Source: Thysanoteuthis rhombus
Taxonomy: Eukaryota > Mollusca > Cephalopoda > Oegopsida > Thysanoteuthidae
Reading direction: 5' to 3'
Assembly: GCA_963457665.1 (NCBI GenBank)
Contig: OY735202.1
Span: forward strand, 51,324,281-51,388,280
DNA length: 64,000 bases
The position numbers and the translations under genes were made by a program. How positions within the stretch are numbered: the first letter of the stretch is position 1; each line of letters starts with the position of its first letter. The notes under the pieces are model-generated. The model was given only the letters and a program-made list of their open reading frames with translations, made no database searches and was not told where the DNA came from. Shown one piece after another: positions 21,986-35,104 of this stretch.

Positions 21986-24900
21986 TGGGGGGTTGCTTTT
22001 TCCTCTCCCCGGCACCTCTTCAAATAATCTGTTTGCACAGACAGGAATTTGCAGGGAGTTATGCTTAGAAAATCTAGAAAGTAAAATAAAAGAAATGGAC
22101 TATGTATGAAAATGTTTAAAAGACAAACTGTTTCAAGCTTGTATGATATTTCCTTTTATTCGAAGATACTGACAACATTGCATCCTTTTTATTTGCCTTT
22201 TATTTTCAATAAATCAAATATGAACCAAACAGTTTATTCAGTCGTGTATGATTCATATGAATGAGCATAGAAATTGTCTATATACACACACGCACACACA
22301 CATACATTGTGCATATTTGGAAGAGATGTAATTAGGTATATGAAAGCATGGCAGTAAACAACCAAGTTTACTTGTAATTCATAGCCATTCACAGTACTTG
22401 TACCAGCTAAAATCTGACATATGGAAATTAATATTTTTATCATACATTTTTTTGTCTTTGAATATATAAATGTAACGTGTGTATATTGTAATAAGACAGT
22501 TTTAACCAGATGAACATGGATATGTAGAGGCCAAATTTTGTCTAAGTCTGGAGTTGACTTTGTTAACTCATCACTGTTAAACCAATAAATAAAATTAATA
22601 TTTCATTACTGTGAGTTGAAATCAAGACCAAGTGATTGTTAGTTAATTCTGTTACCGACTGGGCCAAACTGACGAGTCATACATATGAGAAAACTTTAGT
22701 TAGAAATACACAAGGACTGATTTTATTTTGATAAATGAATACATTTTTACCAAAGAAATGAAAATTGTAATTTTATAAGTTTCATTTATTATGAATTCAA
22801 TACGAAAGTTGCTGTAATCACCTTCAGTCAGCGTAGGAGTGGAGATTAACCTTGCTGCTGCCAGGCTTGTTTATGCTTTTTAGTTGTTTTTTTTTTTTTT
22901 CTAACATTTTTCTTCTTTCTATAAGAGTAAGGAGTGGATAAAAACATGTAACCTAGGAAAAAGACAGGTTTTGAAAAATATTTTTTTGGAAGAAATGAAT
23001 ATTGTGAGAAAAGATTTGTTACCAAGAATTTGTAGCAACCTCAGGTCCTGTATCTCCAGCTATCAGCATATTTCATCAACTTAGATACATATGCTCAAAT
23101 TGAGATATACTTGCCATTCATTGGTCAAGGTTATTAAATAGAAATGAGCTGAACAAATATTTCGGTCATTAAAATACCTTTCTTTTTTTTTCTTCAGAGC
23201 AAATATCTAAGGAGATTTTCTTTAAAAAAAAAAAAATAAAATAAAAATTCATTGAAGCTATCTTTTAACTCTCAGCAAGAACTTTCCTATTTCAAATCCA
23301 ATAGATTCTTATTTTACTTCATGAGATTTCCAGGCTTGTTTTGACACTTGCTATTCTATTTAACTGTAGATTGAGTAAGTTGATGTGCATCTATTTCTTA
23401 CATCCTTATCTTACGAAAATTGGAGATTCAGAAAACTTTTCCAGCACCTTGCTTTTCCTTTGGATCTTTCATAACACTCTTGCCTTGTGTTCTCGATTAC
23501 CACCATCACTCAAATCATTAATTTCTAGGTTCTACTGCACAGGTACAGGTACGTTCAGCTTTTGAAAAGAATATTACTTCATGGCTATGTTGTTAACCAC
23601 AACCACCTGCTCTGTTATTGATAAGCTTATTTTTTTCCCCTATTTTCCTTTCATTTGTTGATTATATCAGCATTAGAATAACTACCTTTTATTCATACAT
23701 TCCCCCCGCTCTTATCTTCTTTTTCGGTTGCAAATGGGTGGCAGATGTGACATCTTATTAAATGTTCTTGACTCAGTTTATTTGCATACATCTTTGTGTG
23801 CAGGTATTTTCTTTTTTTCTCTCTTCATAAATCATATCCTTTTTAAAATCTAATATAACCCCAGGAATGTGCCTTTATTTATTCATATATGCAACCATGC
23901 ATTCGAGTATCAGTTTGTGGAATTCATTTAGCAGTGTTTGCTCTGCTGCATTTCCTGACAATCACTTTGATATTTTCAGATGTGTATTTGGATGTGAAAT
24001 ACTTATCTAGGTAAATGTTTTTCATTTTGTACGAAACTAAAATTACACAAAAATATTTCAAATTTAATCCAGTGAGTATTTTGTCAGTCAATTCTAGCAG
24101 ACATATTTAGCTGGAAATTTTTTCTTTTTTTTTTTTTCCATAGGTAGATTCTAATTTTTTTTCCAACAGTTTGAAATGATTTGCTGATTACTTAACTAAG
24201 TTTTTATAACTGTTTATTCATTTACATATTCGTTAGTATGTAAGTAAAAGTAACGGAAATATAACTGAGAATAAGCTTTGGATTATGACCAAATTCTCCT
24301 TATTGGAAGCTAGCAATTTGCATATTGCTCAGTTGTTCCTCTCTATCATCAATAGAGAGTAAATGGAAAGCAACTTACTGTATCTGCAGGTTTACTCTGT
24401 AAATTGAGGGAAATGCAGTTTCATATTTGTTATGGTATCTTTCCAAATAGGAAGTATCTGTTCTGAAATAAAATTGAAAAAAAAAAATGAAGTAATGCAC
24501 AGCCACACTTGTTGGTGTATCTTGCCTCTAAACCTATTTTTTTCTAACAATCCAAGTAAAAAATATATAAACAAAATGGTTTTATTCTATAGATTCTGAA
24601 TTGTTGCTCTTCTAGATTTTAATTAGGAATTGCCATATACCATATTGAAGACATCAGCATTATAAGTAGATAGGAAAAAAAACTGTTAAGTATTGTTCAT
24701 GGGATGGTATTTATCATCAACACTTGCTGCATGATTTAAAATCTTATCCACCTTCAACATAGTAGTTATAAGGTATATATTTCATTGTGTACATGGTCCA
24801 TCTAACAAAATTCAGACAAGAAATGAATATATTTCAGTCTGTTGTCTTATTACTGAACAAACCTCTTTTTCTCATAAATTGGTTTAGTATGTTTTTTGTT

Positions 24901-25587
24901 TCAATTGAGAGACATCTTAATTTTGAATGATTGTCTGAACAGTTTTTCTCACTGGAACTAGCAATATTAATATTCAGGCCTCAAAATATTAAGTGAAAAT
25001 ATATTATAGGAATACATGATTGTTGTAACTCTTTATAGCTATTTTCCGATGCTTTTAACATAGCTCAAGAAGGATTTTTTTTAAATTGGTAAAGGGAATG
25101 TTGAGAAAATATTTATCATGGTGCTATTATAAACTGATTTATTTGAACTGGTTACTTGATCTTGGTTGTTATGGTTATGATGTCTTGTCTATTGTACCCT
25201 CTGGTCTTCGAAACCCTCTATCCAATCCACTGGTTCTCATTCAGCTGTCCATGTGAGGTGATATCTTGTATCAGTCAATTCATATTTTTGATGCCACTTC
25301 TTGTTCTGAACCAGTATATGAATTTCACTGCCTGACTCTGGGATAGAACTTCTGACCACCTGGTTGCTACATACACTTGACTGATACTTGTATCTACAGC
25401 AGAATGAAAACAATTTACAGAGTGGATTGTGTAATAGGTTCAGTTAGAAATTCTCAGGAGGTTACCAACTACAAAAAGCACCTGAAAAAGACTAGTAGGT
25501 TCAATGGTCAAAATGTTTCAACTGTAGCACTGAGATATTCAAATAAATGTGTATAATAGTAATTCATCTCAGAAATTCAGAATAAAC
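21986..25587. other. AT-rich non-coding DNA, nothing firmly recognised
   Basis: No conserved coding motif. A GTTCTATCCC B-box-like string occurs on the minus strand near 25345 but without an A box, so no SINE is called there. Confidence 0.45.
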
Positions 25588-25990
25588 TTTTTTTTTTTTT
25601 TTTTGTCTTTTGGCTTTGTTTAGTGATTTCTCTCTCTTCATCGCCACTCCTCAATCTTTTGAGACACAACTCACAACGGAGTATAGAGGCTGGTAACTAA
25701 ATCCTAGTTTCTGTTGAATGTGTCAGCTTGGTGATCCTTGCAAGTCTCAAGTCAGGTCAAGATCAGGACAACATTCCTACAAAAAATTTTTTATTACCAG
25801 AATGCATGTCAATCGAAAGGATACCTCCATCCTAATCACACAGCTTAGAGTGTACTGGATTAACTGCTGAGTGCACTGGGGAATTTTTCCTAACGAAGAA
25901 TTTTCCATTCTCTTCAATCGAATCAGGACTTTCCACACTTGTTGCAGACATGTTAACCATTACACAATCTGAGCAGACTCTGTTCTTATA
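25588..25990 (-). mobile_element. tRNA-derived SINE, minus strand
   Basis: Read on the minus strand from about 25985, TGCTCAGATTGTGTAATGGT then TAACATGTCTGC gives a Pol III A-box region. About 35 bp later TCCTGATTCGATTGAA gives a B-box region (25914-25928). A body of about 300 bp follows, ending in a run of 17 A at 25604-25588. Head, body and 3' poly(A) make a typical SINE layout. AGAATAA beside both ends could be a short target-site duplication. The boxes are worn (B box GATTCGATTG), so the copy is old. The source tRNA cannot be named. Confidence 0.55.
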
Positions 25991-26049
25991 AGAATAATAA
26001 TTAGGTCTTGAAATGTTCTTATAATGATGATAATTAGGTCTTGAAATGT
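25983..26049. repeat. Tandem duplication, ~33-bp unit
   Basis: TTCTTATAAGAATAATAATT and TTCTTATAATGATGATAATT, each followed by AGGTCTTGAAATG, lie back to back. Confidence 0.7.
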
Positions 26050-26330
26050 CCAGTAGAAAAAAAAATGTTTTTCCATTTCCTTAGAGGACGAATGCTATAT
26101 TTGTTATCTCGTTTACTTGTCATGTTTCACTTTGTTAGTTTACTCCGCGATTCAGGTGCATTTATTGTAAAGATCATGTTGAACCAATGTAGGTGATGTG
26201 ATTGTTTTCTATTGAAACTATTCACAGTACAGAAAATTTAATACTATTTTAGGTGCTGTTACTACAAGATCAAGAATACTGCTTAAAATATAAGAAAAAT
26301 CAATGATTCATCAAATTATGTAAACTTGAT

Positions 26331-26353
26331 ATTATTATTATTATTATTATTAT
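26331..26353. repeat. (ATT)n microsatellite
   Basis: About seven ATT units after GAT. Confidence 0.9.
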
Positions 26354-26839
26354 GTTTGTTCTCTTTAGGCATCTGTCTTGAAGCTACTTTTGTAAACTAT
26401 TTGCAACTGCGGTGATTTTGATCCTCACTGTGTTCCTTCCTCTGTACCCATTTCAATTTGCTCACTTTTCTCTACGTCTAGTCCTATGATTTATGTTGCT
26501 TAGAATGTCTCTCAGTCATTGTAAAAGCAAACATAAAGATTACAGGTTAATTAAATATTTACTAACATAAGATTTGATGACAATTTAGGTAAAATTATTA
26601 TACTTTTTTTTTTTTTTTTTTTCCATACCTGGATATGCTCATTTAAAATTGGATTGTGTTCCTCAATGTCATATGAACCTCGAAACATTTCACTTGCTAT
26701 AACATAGTTGTGTGATGATATTGATGTTCTTCAGCCTGTGCTCCCACTTATTCTTTCAATATTATCTTATCTAATAGTGATGATAGTTCTTACTAGATCA
26801 CTGTTTCATCATGTTTGATTCTGATATTAGCACTGATTC

Positions 26840-27000
26840 TATTTTCTGTCTTTTTGATTCTTTCTTTATTATTTTTGCATTTTTCAAATAGAAATTGTGG
26901 TCTTCCTTTCAGTAGACCATGAGTGCATTTAATAAATTCTCTTTTTCAAAGTTATTTTCCCTATGTACCTTCTATTGCAGTCCTTATGTATTACTTCACA
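26840..27000. repeat. Dispersed repeat D, copy 1
   Basis: GCACTGATTCTAT...TTCTTTATTATTT...AAATTGTGGTCTTCCT... CATGAGTGCATTT recurs in order near 42460-42630 (GCTGATTCTAT, TTCTTTATTATTT, AAATTGTGGTCCTCCT, CACAAGTGCATTT). Possibly the 3' end of an interspersed element; family unknown. Confidence 0.45.
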
Positions 27001-27570
27001 AACACTGATGCTGGTTCATTGTTTTTGTTTTTTTTCCTTGTTGACTACATTTTATTGTTTTAGATGTACAATTTTAATTCTAAGGTTTTTCATTTTGTTT
27101 TCAACTTTTTTGGTTGTTGGATTGGTTAGGAGTATTATGCATCTGGTTATATTATTTTCATCATTTAACTAAAATGCAACAATAAAATTAAACTAGGCGT
27201 AATCATTAGCTATCATCTATGAGCCCTAAGAATTTGCATCACAAAATGCCTGAATGAAGAATTCCAAAATGAAGGCCTACAAAATACATAGAAACAATAA
27301 CAATTTAAAATCAGCATATCCCAGTTTTAAAAAATACTTTGTCTATAGTTTGTATGTATTGTTACTTGAAAAAAAAGTCATTTTGCATTCCTAAAATGTT
27401 CAGTTTTGCAAAACTTGTACTTTGGAGTTGTCATTACCGGGGGAAAATTAAGTCAACAACAATTGACCCTTGTCAAATCAGGATTTGACATGTAACCTTA
27501 TTTCAATCCTACTAGAAGATTTATAAAGAAGTAGTTGTTACTCCATGTATGATGTATGTATTACATAAAG
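27001..27570. other. AT-rich non-coding DNA, nothing recognised
   Basis: No motif or repeat recognised. Confidence 0.45.
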
Positions 27571-27574
27571 TTGA

Positions 27575-27792
27575 ATAGCCCTAAGTGTTCACAGTAGAAA
27601 TTTGAAATTTTGCACACACACTCCTCTCAGTCAGTAGGAAAAACACTTATGGAAAAAAAAGTTCAACCTGATGGCTTAAATTGTAGCATTTATGTATATA
27701 TCTATATGTATGTCTCTCAAGTAAGCCCTATATGTTTGTAGTAAAAACTTGAAATTTTGCACACATGCTCCCCTGAATGAGTACAGAAAAGA
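27575..27792. repeat. Local duplication, ~144-bp period
   Basis: AGCCCTAAGTGTTCACAGTA followed by TTGAAATTTTGCACACACAC (27580-27620) recurs as AGCCCTATATGTTTGTAGTA then TTGAAATTTTGCACACATGC (27724-27770), with related flanks. Confidence 0.6.
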
Positions 27793-28505
27793 GTTAGTTT
27801 TTTGTTTTTTCCTCAATTCAGACTGTTGGCTGGAATATTTGTTTTTCTGTGTGACTGGTTGTATCAATTCAGAGTGGAGTTACCTGAAGAAACCAATCTT
27901 GTTCTATATTTTTCTCTTTATCAAAAGAAGTATAGAGTACAAAACACAAAGAAAAATGCAGTGATGTATTGGACTATATCATTAACACTCTTGATTTTCT
28001 AAATACTAGTTTATTACAGGAAAAGTGAGTAAAATCCTATGGTGTAGTCATAAGGGGATAGAAAAATAACTATCAAACAATCTACTGATCACCTGACTGC
28101 AAAAAATTGTGAAAATTCTATTGAGATAGATTGAATCACTCAGCTTAGGTGAATAATATATTAGAGTATAAAAGGTTACTGATACCAAGGTAGCTTAGCA
28201 ATCTTCATTTAATTTTTTTCTTTTATGTCTTGAATAAATGAATGGTACATTACAGATGAAAATTCAGCTATGTGTCAGGCTGTGGACCTATTGATCTACC
28301 CTCATATATAACACAAATGAATCCCAGGCCCTATCTATATTCATTTATTCTAATGTTTTATGCTAAAGAAACAAAAAGATTTGGATTAATGGATTAAAAT
28401 TTCAGATGGAAAAATCTTTTCCTACATAGTTTTTCTGCAATACATTGTTTTGGGGCCTAGTCCAATAGAAATTCTGTTGCTGTGAAAAATGTATGAAGCT
28501 TATTT

Positions 28506-28508
<3 letters not shown>
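27793..28508. other. AT-rich non-coding DNA, nothing recognised
   Basis: No motif recognised. Confidence 0.45.

Positions 28509-28559
<51 letters not shown>
28509..28559. repeat. (TA)n microsatellite
   Basis: About 25 uninterrupted TA units. Confidence 0.95.
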
Positions 28560-28561
<2 letters not shown>

Positions 28562-29814
28562 AATCATGATTTTGGCTTTCCAAAATATTGAAACTTTTTA
28601 ATAATTAATGAACAAACCTTTTCCTTGAACCATTAAATAAAAATATACATTTTTGACTTTTTTCATGTCTTCTGAAAATTCAACCATTAAGCTCTTTAAT
28701 TGGTGAGTCTTGAAAGGGTTAAGCCTCCTTGCATGACAAATCACTTGGCACTACACACATATTCATGTATTGGAAGACCTAACCTGTAAACCACACATTT
28801 TCCATCAAAGATTCTACATATTTGTTAGGCTTAGTTAGCAAATGAAGCCATGTGTACATATTGGTGGCATTTATAATCTTTCTTGATATCTTGGGCATCA
28901 AAATTTGATTTTTATTCCTTTCAACTGAGAAATTTGCTGACTGTTATTTGTTACATAACCAGAAGTGTCAAGATGATGATGGGGAGCTGCTTTAAAACTT
29001 TGATCCAGATTTCACCAAATCTTGTAGTGTACCTTTCAATGATTGATCTGTTTACATGAAATGCCCTTAGATTACAATGAGGTTATATCAAATATGAGCT
29101 CAACAATCATGATTATGTGCAATTGTGATTGTCTTCCTTTGATCTGAATCATCACAGCAATTAATATTGTTCTAAAACAGTTGGATAAAATTTTTTGAAT
29201 AAGATTTGATGTGTGGCTTCAGTCGTGTGTAAATAAATGTTTGCTCAGGAGTTATAATTGCTCTAATTCTAGCTGACGCCATTTTAGCCATTTCATAACT
29301 GACATCATTTTAGCCATTTCAGCAGTTTTACTGAAGAAAATTAACATTGAATATGAAGGCCATCAATTTTATTGCGTTTCTTTTCTCATGAGTCACTTCA
29401 AATCATCTCTTGAAATTTCAAGATATTTTTATTAACCAGATAAGAGTGTCCCACTTCAAATACCCGTACAGATTACTTATGCGTGAGTTTTTAAAAGGAA
29501 ACTTTTGCATTAATCTTTTTCCTTCTCCCTATTATTTTGAAATTGTACTTATTTCATTTATGCCTTTCTTTTGGTGTACATTCTTGTATTTAGTCCAGTA
29601 GAATTAGGAAAAGACTTCAGACAAATTTTTATAGAAAGGAAAATCAGTTTATAGTTAAAGAAAAGGGTATAAAAGAGAATATCAAAAGTCCTCCAAAATC
29701 TGAGAATAGGTTTTTGAGAAAAATGACCAAACATGATTAGCCTAATAGTGGAGTATGCAGGAAAGATATGTGTGTCTAAGACAAGATACAAACCCTATGT
29801 ATGAGGGTGTAACA
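28560..29814. other. AT-rich non-coding DNA, nothing recognised
   Basis: No motif recognised. The short ATTTTAGCCATTTC string is duplicated at about 29281 and 29310. Confidence 0.45.
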
Positions 29815-30760
29815 GGAGTTCTCAATGAAATTCGATAAAAGGGTGTGTAGTAGGGTAAGGAAGAACTGATGAAATGTTGAAGTGGATCCATATACAATTA
29901 CCTCCCCTAGACCGTACTTATGTCCATGTAACATAATGTAGCCAAATTTTCATGTCTATCCCCTCAATATCTCCTCAAGTTTTCTGTGGATTTCAATGAA
30001 ATTTTGTGGAAGGATAAGCAATGGGAGACAAAAGAAGTTGGGGGAATTCGGGATCAAATCTAGGCTCAATTATCTTCCCCATGTCCTAGCTGACTGTCCA
30101 TAACCACCAAATATCTCCGAAAGTTCTCAATGGATTAGATTTAAATTTTGTGTAAGGGTGAACAAAAGGCTACTGAAGAACTAACTAAATTTTGGGGTGA
30201 AGCCAAGAGTTTCTTTTGATTGGGAGGTATTTTCTGTTATTGTTTTTTTTTTTGCTGTTGTTTTAGTTTTTTTTTTTTTTGTTTTTTTTTTTTTTGTTTT
30301 TTTTTTTCTATACATTTATGTATATGCTCGTGTCTGCCTACATGAACACTCCAAGAGTTCTCAATGAATTTCAATGTAATTTTCTGGAATGGTGGTCTAT
30401 AGGCCACAAAATGAGTGATTGGAATTTAGGGTGAACCCATGCACAAATACTTTCCTTATGTCATAGTTATATGTCCGCATTTATATATTTTGATATGAAG
30501 TTCATGATTGTCTACACAATATCTCCCAAAAGTTTTAAATGTATTTGAATGACCCTTTTATGAAAGGATGGACAATGTGCTGTGGAAAAAGTGATTAAAT
30601 CTTTTTATATTTATGTGTACGTACATATCTGTGTGTACGTACATGTTTATCCACACAAGTTCACAATGAATTTCAATGGCTTTTAGTGGAAGGGTAGACA
30701 ATGGTCCATGGAAAAAGTGATTGAATTTTGTAGTGGATCAATGCATAATTACTTCCCCTG
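29815..30760 (-). repeat. Repeat A array (reverse orientation), about six units
   Basis: The anchor AGTTCTCAATGAATTTCAAT, continuing AAATTTTGTGGAAGGGT, occurs in variant form near 29818, 29974, 30118, 30354, 30530 and 30660. Spacing is about 130-235 bp. Units also share a GTGGATCCA...AATTACCTCCCC-type block. All units here run in one direction, opposite to the first half of the 48.5-kb array. No protein is encoded. Confidence 0.7.
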
Positions 30761-32513
30761 ATAATGGCATTGGAAGAGATGTAGCAGAATCAAAAATCTA
30801 GGTTTACAGGAATCTATTTATTCATCCATCTCTCATTTACTTCACAAGTTATGTAATTTTCTATCTTTGCATTGCCCAGGTTCAGAACTCATGCTCAGTA
30901 GATTCAAATTGACAAGATACACATTTAGAAAGCTGATAGAATTCTCTTCCCAACAAAATATATATATATATAATCAAGAAATAAATGCACTCCTGATAAA
31001 GATTCAGTTGAAATTTTTTTTCAAATTAGAAAAAAGTATCAAAAAGATGGAAAAGATCTTCTTTTTTTTCTTTTTAAATTTGACCAGCAGTTGAAAGACT
31101 GAGAAACTTACAAGTCAGAGTGTCAGTTGACCTGACTGTCAAGCTGAATAAAGCTGATCTTCCTGCTCATATTTTAGACTGCCCTAAAGCTTTACTTGTT
31201 GCCTGCAATGATAGTAAAACGGATCACAGGACAAAGTCTATATTTTATTTAAATATAAAAAAAATGTAATTAGACATATCTACATCTTTTTTGCTGTTTT
31301 TTGTCCTGAAATAGTCAAGATGTCTTTAAATCTTAATAATAATCCCATTTTCTTGATTTCTCAGGTCAAGATTGGAATTTTGACCCTCCTTAAATAGTGC
31401 TGAATAATATTAATTTGAAATTATTCTTGGCTTTGTACACCTGCATACATGTGTGGATGTGAAATACATGCAGCTGTCAATTATAGTTTTGATTTTAAGC
31501 AACTGTGTACATCAATCTTGAGTGGAGGTTGGAAAAACTAGAACAAACTAGAACTTGTGTAAGTTGCTTGAAATTTGTAATTAGTTCATAGACTCATAAT
31601 GATATATAAAGCAAAGAATCAAAATATTTAATTTCTAAGTAGAGAGTAATTTCGGAAAGCAAATGAGAATTTGGAAAACAGAAATACTGAAAACATATTG
31701 AGCATAATTGAGTGGTGTCTCATAGACGTACTTTCAAATTTTACTGGGTTGATCCAGCATATTCAACAAGGCTTTTGGAACAAAAATGCTAGAAAAATCA
31801 GTGTTTCCCAATTATGTAGCCCATCAAGCTTTTGATGTGACATGTCATAGCTTAGTGGGGATCATAGCTAGCAAATCTTCTGAAACCAAAGAAATGTTGA
31901 TAAAAAATAATCGCAACTTTTTTCAATTCTGAAAAAAAAAAGCATAAAAAAATCATGGACACTGAACTCTGGAATCAAATATGTCGGGTACAACTCAAAA
32001 AGGAGTGGCCAAATGCCTATCAAGAAGGAAAAAAAAAGCAAGAATTGGACTGTCTCTGTGGCCCACCAGTGGGGAAACTCAGTTCATGTCTATATGGCTT
32101 AGTTGATTCCATATACTTTGTAACCTTCTTGATGATCAGTTTACTACAAGTCCTTTTCCTGTTCTATGTAAATCTCTTTATCTTTTGATCTAATTGCAGG
32201 CAACGTATCTTTTGTAGACAATCAGTCTGACTTGCTTTTCATGTTTTTTTTTTCTTCAAATGCATCAGAATATCTTATGCAACTCTCAGGTTTATAAAAT
32301 CCTACTCATTCATTAATATATTGTTGAGGTATCCTCTAATTTTGTATTTATGATAAGCAATAATATAAACCATACTTAATGAGGTTCTTTTAGTGAAACC
32401 GCTTCATGGTAAGCAACTGAAGATTCTCTCTAGAAAAATTAATTTATCATTTCTATGTAAAAGATTTCACAGATAGCCATGGTAATTTTTTTCCATCTCT
32501 CTATCTCTTTCTC

Positions 32514-32516
<3 letters not shown>
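30761..32516. other. AT-rich non-coding DNA, nothing firmly recognised
   Basis: A protein-like frame starts at 31955 (MDTELWNQICRVQLKKEWPN) but matches no family I recognise and has no splice or poly(A) context. A short (TA)n lies at 30958-30971. Confidence 0.4.

Positions 32517-32572
<56 letters not shown>
32517..32572. repeat. (AT)n microsatellite
   Basis: About 28 AT units following a CTCTCTAT-type tract. Confidence 0.95.
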
Positions 32573-32575
<3 letters not shown>

Positions 32576-33869
32576 TCTTCCTGTGGCCTAGATAATTAAT
32601 AAACTGACCATGTTAAGCAGCAGGTAAGAATGTAGATTAAAATTTAGTTTTAAATTTCATTTCCACTTGCAGATTTTCTAACAATTCGTGATTTAATTCA
32701 AACATCAATTATGCATGAAGTTCTGTCCAATTTAAAAGAAAAAAACAAAAACATTTGAAGCCATTCTTTGTGGTCATTCATCCTCTTAAAGACTTAGATT
32801 TCAATTCAGTCTCAAATGTGACTTTAGTATGCATATTTATTTAATAATGTGTTATGATAAACACTATACCACTATATCTGGTTTCTTGCATTGTGCAAAT
32901 GTTTTGCTCCACAATGATAACTATTCTGTCCGTACTGCTATATAACCTGAAAAGGATTACATTAGAATTGTGATCTCTTCTACTGCTCATCTGGTTTATA
33001 AATTCAAAAAAAATCCTTTCTGTTGTGGTTCTATTTGTTGATTTTTTTGAAGTTTCATCCATTGTTCATGAGTAAGCAAGACTATTAGGTATTTTAAGGT
33101 TAATCTGTATTTTTCTGATCAAATGTTTATCTTATTTATTGCAGCATTTGTTGAATTATTTTGCTAAATAACTTATTTCAATCAGTATATGTCTACATCT
33201 TGGAATATTTGAGCAAATACAGAACAGCCAGCAGAATTTCTATCCCTGCCAACAATGTTAGTCCAATTCACATAATGATACAATGGCAACTATTACTATT
33301 TTAGACTTCCAACATAAGGTATCCTTTCTATGCATAACCATATATTGAAGAGACAGTTCTAGTAAAATAATTCTATATCTAAATTAAATCAGTCACTCAA
33401 TTGACAAATGATCGAATGTTTCCTAATGGGTTGATGGCATTGCAGTTGTTGCTTGACTAATTTACTTGTTCTTCGGAATGAGTAATACTCTTGTGTTGCT
33501 AACTTTTCCACCCATTTACAAGATCTCAAAGAATATACCAGTGCATTGCATCCTGTATTTATCTATGTAGTAGCTTGGTGGTTTGAACATCGAATGAAAA
33601 ACTGCTCAGTAAATGGTCAAGTGCCTCTGCAACATAATTGAAGCTTCCTAAGCATAATTTACTGAAGAATTATCTTTTTACACTTTTATTATTGATATTA
33701 TGGTAAACTAATTGAAACTATACTCAAAGAAATCTTTTATTTCTAGTACACATTTATCAAAGAGTTACTAGCCACTTTTGTCTCTCTACATGAAATGGTA
33801 CATGTAGATTTGTCTAATTAGAAACTTTTAACCAAAACTGTCCACATGGATTTCTTCAGTTTTCAAGTT
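32573..33869. other. AT-rich non-coding DNA, nothing recognised
   Basis: No motif recognised. Confidence 0.45.
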
Positions 33870-34145
33870 GGTGTGGTTGGCTGTCTTTGTATCTATCATA
33901 CATACAGGCTGCACCAATGAAGCTATAGGGCTGAAAATTTATTCATTATTATGACTCCTCTCAGAATGTTGTTTTTGTTTTTTTTTGGGGGGGGGGTGCT
34001 ATAAAAGGCAAGAGAAGTGACTCATTCGTTGATCACCCATTTTTCCAATCATTTAAAATTGATCGCATCCAACATGACGTGCTGCCAAAAGACATTGCTT
34101 TCATGAAGATTTCTATTGACTAGCAAACCAGACCTGTTTGGAATT
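33870..34145. repeat. Dispersed repeat B, copy 2
   Basis: GGTTGGCTGTCTTTGTA, ATTTATTCATTATTATG, a G run, GGCAAGAGAAGTGACTCATT, GATCACCCATTTTTCC, GATCGCATCCAACATGACGT and CCAGACCTGTTTGGAA line up in order with 18800-19140. Confidence 0.55.
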
Positions 34146-35104
34146 TTCTTTCAAGGTTGAATATTAAATTGCTCTAAACCAGTTTGAAATAATTCACCTT
34201 GTGAAACTTTAGAAATTCAATTTTTATGAAATCATAGTTTTTCATCAAATCTTCACTAAAAAAAATTGACATTCTGAAAAGTTTTTTGATTGCAGTGAGG
34301 TTATACATTCTAGGTTTTTGTATATCTGCATTATCTTTCAAATTTGTATCTGTCTCTCTGTATACATGTGTTGTGTGCTAAGAGTGTCACTTTTATAGTA
34401 TATGTTTAACATTTGAATGCATATGAAGATCCTGTTCATTGCTTCCATCAAGTTATCAGATACTAGCGAATCAACGGGAAGAACTGTTTATATGTTTTAT
34501 CAGTCAGCATATATGAGTGCACAAATGTAAGAGATATTACTTATAGTGAACATGGAAACCACCCACTTAACTGTTTGATGAATGCCTTGTAAGAGTGGGT
34601 GACTGGGGAAGGAATAAAATTATTTTGACTGACCATCAGTTATAATCCTGTTGTCATTCATTCCCCGGTCCTCCACCAAAGTCTAACATGATCATTTCAA
34701 TTTTACTTTACTGTAAGTAGTGAATGTTACAAAAAATGTACATATTTATCTGACATGGTTACTTTGCTATCTGGATCGCTGCAATCACTGGCCTTTGGTG
34801 GGGAGGGGAACATTTTCAAAGAACGTTTTATTCCAGCTGTTAGCTTGTGGATTTTACATAGTATTTATAGTATTTTTATCAGGTATGTATGTATTTCATG
34901 GCCTTGATGTAACTTGGTAACCGGAAGGGACCTTGTTGTGTATGCATAAACATCCATTCTCCTTAATGGATTACTCTGTTGGCGGTGAGATGCCATTGAG
35001 CAATCATGTGTACTGTGTGGCTGTTGTCTTACAATGAATGAGCAAGTTATCGTTCATATCTTGTACAGTGTTTTTTTTTTTTGTTTGTTTTTTTTTTTTT
35101 TTCT
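34146..35104. other. AT-rich non-coding DNA, nothing recognised
   Basis: No motif recognised. T runs at 35070-35101 precede the mariner remnant. Confidence 0.45.

Noticed and set aside
25200-25400. Second minus-strand SINE based on GTTCTATCCC near 25345
   Set aside because: No A box at the right distance and no tail; a single B-box-like string is expected by chance.
31955-32188. Protein-like frame MDTELWNQICRVQLKKEWPN...
   Set aside because: No recognisable family, no splice-site or poly(A) context, and it runs into T-rich hydrophobic sequence. It is kept only as a mention under the non-coding stretch.
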